From positions 186,001 through 250,000 of the forward strand of contig JBBSDP010000001.1 in the NCBI GenBank assembly GCA_038240605.1: DNA of 64,000 nt, in the 5' to 3' direction. A program made the translations under genes and the position numbers. The DNA is from JBBSDP01 sp038240605 (GTDB lineage: Bacteria > Planctomycetota > Phycisphaerae > Tepidisphaerales > Tepidisphaeraceae). The notes beneath the pieces were generated by a model, which ran no database searches, was not told where the DNA came from, and worked only from the letters and a program-made list of their open reading frames with translations. This document shows positions 51,521-60,495 of the stretch, in pieces (the stretch's first letter is position 1; every line of letters starts with the position of its first letter).

Positions 51521-51660
51521 TTCGAATGGGGCTGTTGAAGAGTTCCTCGGGTTGTGGGAGGAAAGAACTCTTCACATCGGGGGGAAGAATGGGCTAAGTT
51601 GTAAAAGCGTTCGCACCACCCGTCGTTTAACCGTCCAAAAAGGTGACGCAGACGAGTCAC
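51494..51660 (-). ncRNA. Candidate small RNA ending at the orphan terminator
   Basis: The minus-strand segment contains, in order, a GAAGAGTTC/GAACTCTTC hairpin and the terminator hairpin with a U-run. The 5' end and promoter cannot be fixed. No known RNA family is recognised. Support is structural only. Confidence 0.3.
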
Positions 51661-51916
51661 ATTACACAACGCGCGTACCAGCCGTCCGCGAGACTTCGGA
51701 ACGGCTCCACGTCCGATAACAGAAGATGATTGGAATCAGTGCTTTAGGTAAATCCAAGGTCGAATTTTGTAGATGAAGCGGATTCAGCCGAATGCGACAA
51801 CATGGCATTGTTGTCGCACCTTGTCGAGCCACATGTGTTGACTCAATTACAACTGCTACGCATGGAATTGACGTACGGATCCTCATATAAACCACGTTTC
51901 TTCACCGAGGTGGCAA

Positions 51917-52828
51917 TTGAAGATTCTCGTGACGGGCGGGGCAGGATTCGTGGGCTCCAACCTCGCTAGACGGCTCATCAGTGAGGGCCACAATGTCACG
52001 ATCGCGGATGATTTCTCATCGGGCGACTGGCGAAACCTGATCCCCTTCACCGGCGAAGTGGTGACGCTCGACGTTTCCGAAGATGTCGCTCCGCTGGTCC
52101 CCCTCGGGCCCTTCGACATCATTTCCCACCAGGCCTCGATCACCGACACGACCGTCCTGGACTCGCGCAAAATGATGCGAAACAACGTCGAGGCGTTTCG
52201 GAATCTGCTCGACCTGGCCGTGGAATGGGGAAGCCGGGTCGTCTGGGCCAGCAGCGCGGCGACGTATGGGCGCGGGCCGTCACCGAACAAGGAATCGCAA
52301 CGTGCCGAGCCGTTGAACGTCTACGGCTACTCGAAGCTGGCGATGGAACATCTGGCCCGGCGTTACGAAAAGAAGCTTCCGCATCCGACCGTCGGCCTGC
52401 GTTACTTCAACGTCTATGGAGCGGGTGAGAACCACAAAGGGAAGTTCGCCAGCATGATCGGCCAGCTCGCCCGCCAGATGCGCGCCGGCAAACGTCCGCG
52501 CATCTTCACTGATGGGGAGCAGAAGCGCGACTTCGTCTACATCGACGATGTCCTCGAGGCGAACCTCGCTGGCATTCGCGCCAAGTCGGGCGGCGTCTTC
52601 AACGTCGGCAGCGGCGCCGCATCCAGCTTCAACCAGGTGGTGCAGCAGTTGAACCGGGTGCTGAAGACCGACCTGCAGCCCGAATACTTTGAGAACCCGT
52701 ACGACTTCTTCCAGACCTGGACCGAAGCCGACGTCTCCGAATCACGCCGGGTGCTGGGATATACGCCGCGCTTCGATCTGGCGCGAGGGATTGCGGCGTA
52801 TCATGAGTCGGGACAATTGGGGGCGTGA
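51917..52828 (+). CDS. NAD-dependent sugar-nucleotide epimerase (ADP-heptose epimerase-like)
   Basis: A 303-residue extended SDR starting at TTG 51917, with GAGGTGG upstream; no in-frame ATG fits the fold. The NAD loop is TGGAGFVGSNLARRL, the catalytic triad Ser in WASSAATYGRG, and YGYSKLAMEHL carries Tyr/Lys. The stretch GLRYFNVYGAGENHKGKFAS and KRDFVYIDDV resembles ADP-glyceromanno-heptose 6-epimerase (RfaD). UDP-glucose 4-epimerase-like activity is the alternative. It is followed 27 bp later by the DUF1570-like gene. Confidence 0.88.
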   Translation: MKILVTGGAGFVGSNLARRLISEGHNVTIADDFSSGDWRNLIPFTGEVVTLDVSEDVAPLVPLGPFDIISHQASITDTTVLDSRKMMRNNVEAFRNLLDLAVEWGSRVVWASSAATYGRGPSPNKESQRAEPLNVYGYSKLAMEHLARRYEKKLPHPTVGLRYFNVYGAGENHKGKFASMIGQLARQMRAGKRPRIFTDGEQKRDFVYIDDVLEANLAGIRAKSGGVFNVGSGAASSFNQVVQQLNRVLKTDLQPEYFENPYDFFQTWTEADVSESRRVLGYTPRFDLARGIAAYHESGQLGA

Positions 52829-52855
52829 GATCCGCGGCTGCAAGGTTGGTTCGAG

Positions 52856-53734
52856 ATGAATCCACTTGCGCGAACTGTTGGATCGATCGTGCTATTGGCG
52901 GGAACGCTGCTGGCATCGAGGTCGAAGGCAGCCGAGCCGACGACGCGCCCGTCAATCGACGAGCAGACCCGTTCGCTGGCGGATGCCTGGAAAGACCGAC
53001 TCCAGGGAGAGGGACTCCAGTACGTCCTGGCCGCGCCATTCGTCATCGCGGGTGACGGCGGGAAGGAAAAACTCGCCCAGTACCGCGACCGAACCGTGCT
53101 CGCCGCCGCTCAATCTTTGCGGGCGATGTACTTCAAGACCGAGCCGTCGGAACCGATCCTGATCTTGCTTTTCGAATCCGCCGGTCCCTATGAACGGGTT
53201 TCACGAAAGTGGTTCGGCGAGAAGCACGCACCCCATTTCGGTTACTACCAGCCCAAATCCCACGCCATGGTGATGAACGTGGCAACCGGCACCGGAACGC
53301 TCGTACACGAGCTCACCCACGCGCTAATACACCCCGATTTCCCCGGGGTCCCCGCCTGGTTCAACGAGGGGCTGGCCAGCCTCTACGAGCAATCGACGCT
53401 CGGACCGCGTACGATCACCGGCCACGAGAACTGGCGGCTGCCATCACTTCAAAAAGCGATTCGAGACAAGTCGTTACGGTCGCTGGAGTCGATGATCAAC
53501 GATCCCAACTTCTACGGTTTGGACCTCGTCGGCATCAACTACGCACAAGCCCGATACCTGATGTTTTACCTTCAGGAAAAGCAGCTTCTCACTCAATACT
53601 ACCGCGAGTTCCGTGATCATTACGAAAAAGACAACAACGGCTTGGAGACGCTCAAGACTCTCATTGCACCCCGGGAATTAAGCACTTTTGAGGCCGAGTG
53701 GCACGCCTGGGTACTATCGCTTCACTTCGAATGA
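52856..53734 (+). CDS. DUF1570-like secreted metallopeptidase
   Basis: A 292-residue exported protein with a signal peptide (ARTVGSIVLLAGTLLASRSKA). The gluzincin zinc site reads LVHELTHALIH, with the third ligand further on in AWFNEGLASLYE. The C-terminal helical part holds ARYLMFYLQEKQ and LSTFEAEWHAWV. It should cleave extracellular or periplasmic peptides. The family is common in planctomycetes and has no known substrate. It starts 27 bases after the epimerase stop, so may share its transcript. Confidence 0.85.
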   Translation: MNPLARTVGSIVLLAGTLLASRSKAAEPTTRPSIDEQTRSLADAWKDRLQGEGLQYVLAAPFVIAGDGGKEKLAQYRDRTVLAAAQSLRAMYFKTEPSEPILILLFESAGPYERVSRKWFGEKHAPHFGYYQPKSHAMVMNVATGTGTLVHELTHALIHPDFPGVPAWFNEGLASLYEQSTLGPRTITGHENWRLPSLQKAIRDKSLRSLESMINDPNFYGLDLVGINYAQARYLMFYLQEKQLLTQYYREFRDHYEKDNNGLETLKTLIAPRELSTFEAEWHAWVLSLHFE

Positions 53735-53906
53735 TACGGCTCGGCCCTTGCGCGGCGCGTTTGCTTACTTTGCCTTCGCAACAAATCAGGTATCAATAGC
53801 GTAATTGCCGATGGCGGCGCACTGCATTGCCCCGAAGGTCGTGGCGGCGAGGCGCGGCTTCACGTCATTACGGCCGCTAACGAATGAGGCGGCGAGGAGA
53901 TACGAG

Positions 53907-54224
53907 ATGAGGTACGCGAGCCGGATTTTGGCAGTGTTGGTCATGATGAGCTTTGTCGGCGCGGTGCACGCAAAGGAAGCGGCCGACACCGCAACCCTGA
54001 CCGGCAAGATTACCAAGGTGACCGCCAAGACGATCATCCTGGTTGACGCCGACAAGAAGAATCACACGGTTCGCACGGATGCGAAGACCAAGGTCACCCT
54101 CGATGGCAAGGAAGCCACCCTGGCCGAACTGAAGGCCGGGGAAGACGTCGTCGTGACGCCGAACAAGGGCGTCGCCAAGTCCATCGAGGCGACGAGCGCC
54201 GCCGAGGCGAAGGACGCGAAGTAG
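53907..54224 (+). CDS. Small secreted DUF5666-like protein
   Basis: A 105-residue protein. ATG 53907 follows GAGGAGA by 6 bases and opens a signal peptide (MRYASRILAVLVMMSFVGAV, cut near HAKEAAD). The mature part is one beta-barrel-like domain (TLTGKITKVTAKTIILVDAD, KVTLDGKEATLAELKAGEDV) as in DUF5666/OB-like proteins. It ends in a short charged tail. Function is unknown. A terminator follows. Confidence 0.8.
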   Translation: MRYASRILAVLVMMSFVGAVHAKEAADTATLTGKITKVTAKTIILVDADKKNHTVRTDAKTKVTLDGKEATLAELKAGEDVVVTPNKGVAKSIEATSAAEAKDAK

Positions 54225-54255
54225 ATCGAGAGATTGATCACGAAGATCCAAAGAG

Positions 54256-54297
54256 ATCCGCTCCCTGCGCTTGGCGCGCAAGGGCGGATTTCTTTTT
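54256..54297 (+). terminator. Rho-independent terminator after DUF5666-like gene
   Basis: An interrupted stem ATCCGC-CCCT-GCGC with GCGC-AGGG-CGGAT, followed by TTTCTTTTT. It insulates the next gene, whose own promoter must lie within about 80 bases. Confidence 0.75.
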
Positions 54298-54362
54298 GCG
54301 CTTCCTCACCGCGCAATCCAACTTCTCACCTGTTAGAATAACCCCCCGCTCGCCAACTACTC

Positions 54363-54370
54363 AAGGAGGA
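54363..54370 (+). promoter_or_regulatory. Strong ribosome binding site of the alpha-2-macroglobulin gene
   Basis: AAGGAGGA sits 8 bases before ATG 54379 and fixes the start of this very long gene. Confidence 0.85.
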
Positions 54371-54378
54371 GTAGCCAC

Positions 54379-57300
54379 ATGTCCAAGCCCCCCCGCATGC
54401 CGGCAGGAAGCCGGCGGTTTTGGGTGTCCGTCCTTTGTTTCGCGATCGCGAACGCCGCCGCCTGGGTGGTGTACGACCGCCTGATCCAGCCAGGGCGGCA
54501 TCATCTGCTGGAGGTCGTGCAGTTTCAGCCGGGCGAAGGGGCGACGGTCGCGCCGCGGCCGACACTGACCTGGTCGTTCAATCTGAACGTAGCGCCGCCG
54601 ACGGCGGACAACGCCGCCGCGCCCGGCACGGTCTCGCCTCCCGTCTCGGGACGCTGGCAGTGGAAGGACGCGCGCACGCTCAGCTTCGAGCCCGACGCCG
54701 ATCTTCCGCCGGCCACGCCCTTCACGCTGACGCTGGCGGCGGATCGCCTGCGTACGCCCGACGGATTTGCCCTGGCCCGTCCCTTCGTCTGCACTTGGCG
54801 AACGGCGCCGCTGGCGGTCCGCTCGGCCATGCAGTCGGCGTTCGACGACGCCGACCGGCTCGTCGTGGCGATGCAGTTCAGCGATACGGTCCGTCCCGCC
54901 GACGCGCTCCAGCACCTCACTCTCACGGGCCCCGACGGCAAACCCGTCAAGTTTCACCTCCACGGCGAGGCCGCCGGCCAGACCGTGCGCGTCATGACCG
55001 ATCCACTGGGCACACTGGCCTCGCATGCCGATGCCAGTGTTACGGTCCGGATCTCCGCCGGCCTCGCGGGCACATCGGGCCCGCTCGGGCTGGCCGACAC
55101 ATACGAGCAACGGCTCCAGATCAGCGCCGACCTGCGCGCCGCCGAAGCGTACGCCTATGCGCCCGCGCAGGGGGAGCCGACGATCACGGTGCGCTTCAAC
55201 AACCCCGTGGACGCCGATTCGCTGCGACAGGTCATCTCACTCGATCCACCGGCGGCGGTCTCGGTAACTCCGCAGTATGAAAGCGCATCACTGCGCGGCG
55301 GCCTGCGGCCGGGCACGCGATATGCGATCAAGATCGCCAAGGCCCCGCCCCATGCCGGCTCCAAACAATTCCCCGAGCCGACCACGCTGAGCGTCTTCGT
55401 GCCCGACCGGACTCCCGGCGTCTGGTTCGAGCACACGGAAGGCTATCTATCCGCCGCGGGAAACCGGACGGTCAAGGCCCACGCGGTGAACCTCCAGGAC
55501 CTGCGGGTGTCGGTCACGCACGTTTATGAAAATAACGTGGTCGCCTGGCGCAACGCCGGCTCGCGGCGCGGCTGGCGCGACGCGGAGGCGTACAGCCGTC
55601 CGCTGGCAAACCGGGACCTGCATCTTCCGCTGGAAAAGAATGCACAGCAGAACGTGACGCTGTCGCTGGACGAGCTGTTGCCGGCGGACGCGCAGCGCGA
55701 CGGCGTCTACCGCATCTCGCTGGCTGCCCGGCAGCATGACGATTCCCGCCAGCGTGACGACGCCGACCCTGATGAATCGCGCTGGTCGCGGATGGAGAGC
55801 GACGCTTCGGCGGTGGTCACGCTCTCGGATATCGGCCTTTCTGCCAAGCAGGGGCGCGACGGCGTGACGGTCTGGGCAACCTCGCTGCGCAACGCCACTC
55901 CCCTCGAACACGTGCGCGTCCGACTCTACTCGAACAAGAACCAGCCGATGGGCGAAGCGGTCAGCGACCTCGATGGCCTGGCCCGCATCACCACGGCAAG
56001 CGCCGGCCCGGGCGAACGGCCAAGCGTCCTGCTCGCCGAGTACTCCCCGCCCGCCACCGAGGCCGTCGCCGGAGTGGGGTCCGCGGCCGCCGACACCACC
56101 CGTCCTGGACGTGGACTTACCTGGCTCGATCTCAGCTCCGGCGCGATTGGTTTCGGCGACGCCGAGGTCGGCGGTCGGCCTTACCTGCGCAGCGGCTACG
56201 AGGCCTTCATCTACACAGATCGCGGCGTCTATCGGCCGGGGGAGACGGTCCATCTGCGGGCGATCGTGCGTGGCGTTGATGGGGCGGTGCCGCCGGCCGA
56301 GCTGCCGGTGCGCTGGCAGATCCGCCGGCCCGACCTGCGCAACTGGAAGGCGCAGCGGGCGCAGATTGATGCCGACGGCGCTGCCTCCTTCGATCTCGTG
56401 CTGCCGGCCGACCTGCCGACCGGGCGGTGGAGCGCGCATGTCGGCTTGCCGGATGACGGCCCCGCGCCGCGTTTTTTCGGCAACGTCAGCTTTCAGGTTG
56501 AAGAGTTCATGCCGAACCGGATGAAAGTGGCACTGGACATCGAAGGGCAGGCGCCAACCGCGATGCGCCTGTCGGCGGTCGATCACCCGCTCGTTGCCCA
56601 GATTCACGCTGATTACCTGTTCGGCCGTCCGGTGACGGAGAGGCCCGCCGCGCTCGTGGCGCGCGTTGACGCGGTCCCCTTTGCGCCGCCGCAGTGGCGC
56701 GGGTGGTCGATCGGCGATGATTCGATTAACGATTCCTCGATCGTCAACTCCGCCGAAGGCAAGCCGATCGGCCGTCGCAGCGAGCTACCGGCCGCGCTGC
56801 TCGATGACCAGGGGCACGCGAAATGGGAGGTCGATCTCATCGATCTGATCGAGAACGGACAGACCGCCTCGGACGCACCACAACGTCCGCGGCGCCACGG
56901 CGTGCGACGCCGCGCTGCGGGCGCTGTCGCCTCTATGGCGACTGATTCCAAGGCGAGTGCCGCATCGTATCCCGGACCGTGGCGGCTCACGCTGGCCGGC
57001 TCGGTGACGGAGACGGGCGGCCGCGCCGTGAGCGCAACCCGCCAAGTCGAGGTGGACCTGGTCCCCTGCTACGTGGCGGTGCGCGCACGTCAGACGGGTA
57101 TACGCCCGGGTGTCCAAAGTGATTTTGAGATTGCCCTGGTGAAGCCGGATGGTTCGGTCGCGCCGGAAGCGGCCACCGTGGAAGCGGAGCTGTTCCGCGA
57201 ATCGTGGAACGATTCAGTCGTGTTCGAAGAGGGGCGTTACCGCTACCAGTCCACGCGATTGCTGGAGCCCGCATCGTCCGCCGGGCCGGTGAAGGTGGCG

Positions 57301-60294
57301 CTTGCGGGCGGCCGGGGCGTCTGCCCGATCACGCCACCGGCGAGCGGGTCGTTCGTCCTGCGCGTGAAGGATCCTGCGACCGGGTGCATCACCACATGCT
57401 CCTTCTACGCAGGGGAAGGATATTGGGAAGACACGATCAGCCGGGAGAACCCCGAAAAGCTCGAGCTGGTCGTCGAGCCGCTCGTCCCCGCCGAACTGCG
57501 CGCCGCGGTCAACGCCTGGGCGTCGAACATCCCCTGGACGGCAGCGCGCGGATGGCTGGAGGCGATCCGCCCGCGGCGCGATGCGGCGCGGGTGATCGTC
57601 CGCAGCCCCTTCGCCGGCCGGCTCCTCCTCTCCGTCGAAACCGACGACGTCATCGCCACGCGCGTGATCGAGATGCCGGCGTCACACATGGTCATCCCGA
57701 TCGTCCTCCCCGATGGATGTCGCCCCAACGCCTACGTGACCGCAACGGTGATCCGACCCGTCGAACCCAATGCCGCCTGGCGCACGCACCGCGCCGTCGG
57801 CGTCGCGCGATTGAACAGCGATGAGAGCGCGCGCCGGCTCGGCGTCGAGATCGCCCTGCCGACCGAGGTCCGGCCGATGCAATCGCTGCCGGTGCGGCTG
57901 CGCGTTCGCGATGCCGCGGGCCGTCCCGTCGCCAACGCGGCCATCACGGTTGCCGCGGTCGACGAGGGCATCTGCCAGCTCACCGGCTTCGCGACGCCCG
58001 ACCCCTTCGCCTACTTCTCCGCCGCCCGCGCTTTGGGCGTGCATTCAGCGGACCTCTACAGCCAACTGATGCCCGAGACCGCGCGACCGCAGAAGAACGG
58101 AACCGTGGGTGGTGACGGCGGCGATGCGCTGGGCGATGCCCGCCACCGCTCCCCCGTCTCCGCGGCGCGGGTACGGCCGGTGGCGCTCTACAGCGGCGTG
58201 ATCCACACCGATGGGCAAGGACTAGGTTCCGCCGATTTCCCGGTCCCGCCGTTCACGGGCTTGCTGCGCGTGATGGCGGTTGCCTCGGCGCAGAGCGCAT
58301 CGGGTTCTTCGGATCAATCTGTCTTCGTGCGCTCGCCATTGCTCGTGCAGAGCAGTTGGCCGCGCTTCGCCGCGCCGGGCGACCGGTTCACGGTGCCGCT
58401 GTTGATTTTCAATAACACGACGAACGCGGGTGAAGCGAAGGTCGCCCTCCAGTGGATCGATGACGGAGACAAGCCGGGACCGATCGGCTTTACATCGACA
58501 CGCGAACGACGGATCGATCTGGCGCCGCTGCCCGTCCGTGCAGGCGGGCAGGCGACGGCCTCCGTTGACGTCACCGTCGCGGACCGGATCGGCGTCGCCC
58601 GCGCCCGGCTCATCGCCGACCTCGATGGCGAGCACTACGAGGAGACGCTGGAACTTCCGGTTCGCCCCGCAAGCCCCTCGATCTTACTGGGCGGCTACGC
58701 GTCCGCCGCGCCCGACAAACCATGCAAAGTTTCCATGCCAGGCGGCATGGTGGAAGGCACCGCGCGATACACCGTGCGCATTTCCCCGTGGCCGGTGCTG
58801 GAGCTGCCGCAGGGCTTGGAATACCTCGATCACTATCCATATGGCTGTGCCGAACAGACGACCAGCACCCTCTTCCCGCTCGTCTACCTCCCCGACATCG
58901 GACGTCAGATTGCACCCGGCTTGTTTGACAAGGATCGCGTCGCCAACAAGGTGCAGGTCGGGATCACTCGCCTGATCGGCATGCAGACCGCCGACGGCGG
59001 CCTGGCCATGTGGCCCGGCGAGCGCGAGCCATGGCCCTGGGCGAGCGTCTACGCCGCACACTTCCTCGTCGAGGCCAAGGCGGCGGGTTACGAAGTGCCC
59101 GATGAGTTCCGCGAGCACCTGCTGCGCTACGTCCGCACGTTGCTCACCCAGGCAGCCGATGGACCCGAGAACATCGAGACGCAAACCTACGCGTGCTACG
59201 TGCTGGCGCTGGCGGGCAAGCCGGAACGTGCGGCGATGAGCCGCCTCGGCGAACGGCTCGCCGCAGCGGGAACGGTTGGCGATGGAATCAACAATGAAGC
59301 ACGTTTTCACCTCGCGGCCGCCTGGCTCGCCGCGGGTCGCCGTGACCTGGCAACCTGGCTGATTCCCCAAACCCCGCCGCCTGCGCGGGCGGACCGCCGG
59401 CTCACCGGCAATCTCGCATCGCCGATCCGGGAGCGAGCGGTTCTGTTGAGCACGCTGCTGGCCGTCCAGCCGGATCATCCCGCGCTGCCTGAGCTGGCCC
59501 GGCAACTCGCCAGCGCCAGTCGCGAGGGACGTTGGCGCAGCACACAGGACACCGCCTTCGCCGTCATGGCGATCGGCCGTTACCTGCGCACGGCTCGTTC
59601 AACCGTGCCTTACGCCACGGCGGAACTCCTGCTCGACGGACGATCTGTTGCGAAGGCTGAGGAAGGTCAGCCGCTCGTGTGGGAGGCGCCGCCGGATCTA
59701 ACGTCCGTCCCGGACAAGCTGGAAATGCGCATCACCGGGGCACCAGATGCCATCGCGCACGTCGCCTGGACGCAGACCGGCGTCGCGCCCAAACCGCCCG
59801 CCGACGCCGACAACGGGCTGAAGGTGCGGCGCCGCTACCTCAATGCACAGGGCAACCCGCTGCGTGACAACGTCGTGCGCAGCGGTGACCTGGTGCTGGT
59901 CGAGCTTTCGGTCGAATCCGCCGCTCCACTCGAGCACGTGGTAATCGAAGACCTGCTCCCCGCGGGACTGGAGATCGAGAACCCGCGCCTGCTCACCTCA
60001 GCCGAGCAGGCCAAAGCGAAGGGCCATCCTCAGGACGACAGCCATCGCATTTTCCAGGATAGCCGGCTGGACATTCGCGACGACCGTTTGATCGTCGTCG
60101 GCCACCTCGACTCGTCCGCACCGGGCACGTACCTGTACACCGCCCGCGCCGTCGCGCCGGGCATTTTCGTGACACCCGCGGTCCGGGCCGAGTGCATGTA
60201 CGACATCGGAACCTCCAGCCTCTTTGGCGGCGGCGGAACGTTGAAGGTGCTGGCGATCGACTCGGCCCGCGTCGTGGATACGGGAAGGGATTAG
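54379..60294 (+). CDS. yfhM: Alpha-2-macroglobulin family protein
   Basis: A 1971-residue inner-membrane-anchored periplasmic protease trap. An N-terminal membrane segment (FWVSVLCFAIANAAAWVVY) is followed by macroglobulin-type beta domains (VVQFQPGEGATVAPRPTLTW, and YEAFIYTDRGVYRPGETVHLRAIVRG). The bait region lies at about 790-900. The thioester motif CAEQ occurs at residues 1490-1493 (YPYGCAEQTT), with a helical thioester domain after it (LIGMQTADGGLAMW). The PBP1C gene follows, as in yfhM-pbpC pairs, suggesting capture of attacking proteases plus wall repair. Confidence 0.95.
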   Translation: MSKPPRMPAGSRRFWVSVLCFAIANAAAWVVYDRLIQPGRHHLLEVVQFQPGEGATVAPRPTLTWSFNLNVAPPTADNAAAPGTVSPPVSGRWQWKDARTLSFEPDADLPPATPFTLTLAADRLRTPDGFALARPFVCTWRTAPLAVRSAMQSAFDDADRLVVAMQFSDTVRPADALQHLTLTGPDGKPVKFHLHGEAAGQTVRVMTDPLGTLASHADASVTVRISAGLAGTSGPLGLADTYEQRLQISADLRAAEAYAYAPAQGEPTITVRFNNPVDADSLRQVISLDPPAAVSVTPQYESASLRGGLRPGTRYAIKIAKAPPHAGSKQFPEPTTLSVFVPDRTPGVWFEHTEGYLSAAGNRTVKAHAVNLQDLRVSVTHVYENNVVAWRNAGSRRGWRDAEAYSRPLANRDLHLPLEKNAQQNVTLSLDELLPADAQRDGVYRISLAARQHDDSRQRDDADPDESRWSRMESDASAVVTLSDIGLSAKQGRDGVTVWATSLRNATPLEHVRVRLYSNKNQPMGEAVSDLDGLARITTASAGPGERPSVLLAEYSPPATEAVAGVGSAAADTTRPGRGLTWLDLSSGAIGFGDAEVGGRPYLRSGYEAFIYTDRGVYRPGETVHLRAIVRGVDGAVPPAELPVRWQIRRPDLRNWKAQRAQIDADGAASFDLVLPADLPTGRWSAHVGLPDDGPAPRFFGNVSFQVEEFMPNRMKVALDIEGQAPTAMRLSAVDHPLVAQIHADYLFGRPVTERPAALVARVDAVPFAPPQWRGWSIGDDSINDSSIVNSAEGKPIGRRSELPAALLDDQGHAKWEVDLIDLIENGQTASDAPQRPRRHGVRRRAAGAVASMATDSKASAASYPGPWRLTLAGSVTETGGRAVSATRQVEVDLVPCYVAVRARQTGIRPGVQSDFEIALVKPDGSVAPEAATVEAELFRESWNDSVVFEEGRYRYQSTRLLEPASSAGPVKVALAGGRGVCPITPPASGSFVLRVKDPATGCITTCSFYAGEGYWEDTISRENPEKLELVVEPLVPAELRAAVNAWASNIPWTAARGWLEAIRPRRDAARVIVRSPFAGRLLLSVETDDVIATRVIEMPASHMVIPIVLPDGCRPNAYVTATVIRPVEPNAAWRTHRAVGVARLNSDESARRLGVEIALPTEVRPMQSLPVRLRVRDAAGRPVANAAITVAAVDEGICQLTGFATPDPFAYFSAARALGVHSADLYSQLMPETARPQKNGTVGGDGGDALGDARHRSPVSAARVRPVALYSGVIHTDGQGLGSADFPVPPFTGLLRVMAVASAQSASGSSDQSVFVRSPLLVQSSWPRFAAPGDRFTVPLLIFNNTTNAGEAKVALQWIDDGDKPGPIGFTSTRERRIDLAPLPVRAGGQATASVDVTVADRIGVARARLIADLDGEHYEETLELPVRPASPSILLGGYASAAPDKPCKVSMPGGMVEGTARYTVRISPWPVLELPQGLEYLDHYPYGCAEQTTSTLFPLVYLPDIGRQIAPGLFDKDRVANKVQVGITRLIGMQTADGGLAMWPGEREPWPWASVYAAHFLVEAKAAGYEVPDEFREHLLRYVRTLLTQAADGPENIETQTYACYVLALAGKPERAAMSRLGERLAAAGTVGDGINNEARFHLAAAWLAAGRRDLATWLIPQTPPPARADRRLTGNLASPIRERAVLLSTLLAVQPDHPALPELARQLASASREGRWRSTQDTAFAVMAIGRYLRTARSTVPYATAELLLDGRSVAKAEEGQPLVWEAPPDLTSVPDKLEMRITGAPDAIAHVAWTQTGVAPKPPADADNGLKVRRRYLNAQGNPLRDNVVRSGDLVLVELSVESAAPLEHVVIEDLLPAGLEIENPRLLTSAEQAKAKGHPQDDSHRIFQDSRLDIRDDRLIVVGHLDSSAPGTYLYTARAVAPGIFVTPAVRAECMYDIGTSSLFGGGGTLKVLAIDSARVVDTGRD

Positions 60295-60317
60295 GCAGGC
60301 GGTCGTGTTCTGCCTCT

Positions 60318-60484
60318 CAGTAGGGCAGACATTCGTGTCTGCCACGCGGTCGCGAGTGCGGGCGTACCCGCCCGCCGAACGAATGCGTTCTCCTCGCGCA
60401 AGCACGACGAGTGCGTGCCGGCTCGGGAGACGAGTACGTCTCCGCTCCCCGGCCCGCGGCAGACAGGAATGATCTGCCCTACTG
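60318..60484. repeat. Ladder of six short hairpins between the macroglobulin and pbpC genes
   Basis: In order: GCAGACA-TTCG-TGTCTGC (60325-60342), GCGGG-CGTA-CCCGC (60358-60371), GAACG-AATG-CGTTC (60377-60390), GCACG...CGTGC (60402-60418), GGAGACG-AGTA-CGTCTCC (60426-60443) and GGCAGA...TCTGCC (60458-60478). The first and last also pair with each other over about 26 bases (60318-60343 and 60458-60484). Confidence 0.88.
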
Positions 60485-60495
60485 AAGAAATCTGA

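Larger units (their letters stand above)
51393..51916. other. Large intergenic region with hairpins and an orphan terminator
   Basis: 524 bp, more AT-rich toward its right end. It holds the minus-strand terminator at 51494-51520, a 9-bp stem hairpin (GAAGAGTTC...GAACTCTTC on the minus strand, 51534-51570), and a short CGAGACTTCGG segment. The promoter of the downstream epimerase probably lies in 51830-51900. No convincing protein gene was found. Confidence 0.55.

Noticed and set aside
51409..51895. Small minus-strand open frames in the large gap
   Set aside because: Short, no ribosome site, no recognisable protein features; the terminator and hairpin argue for RNA if anything is transcribed.
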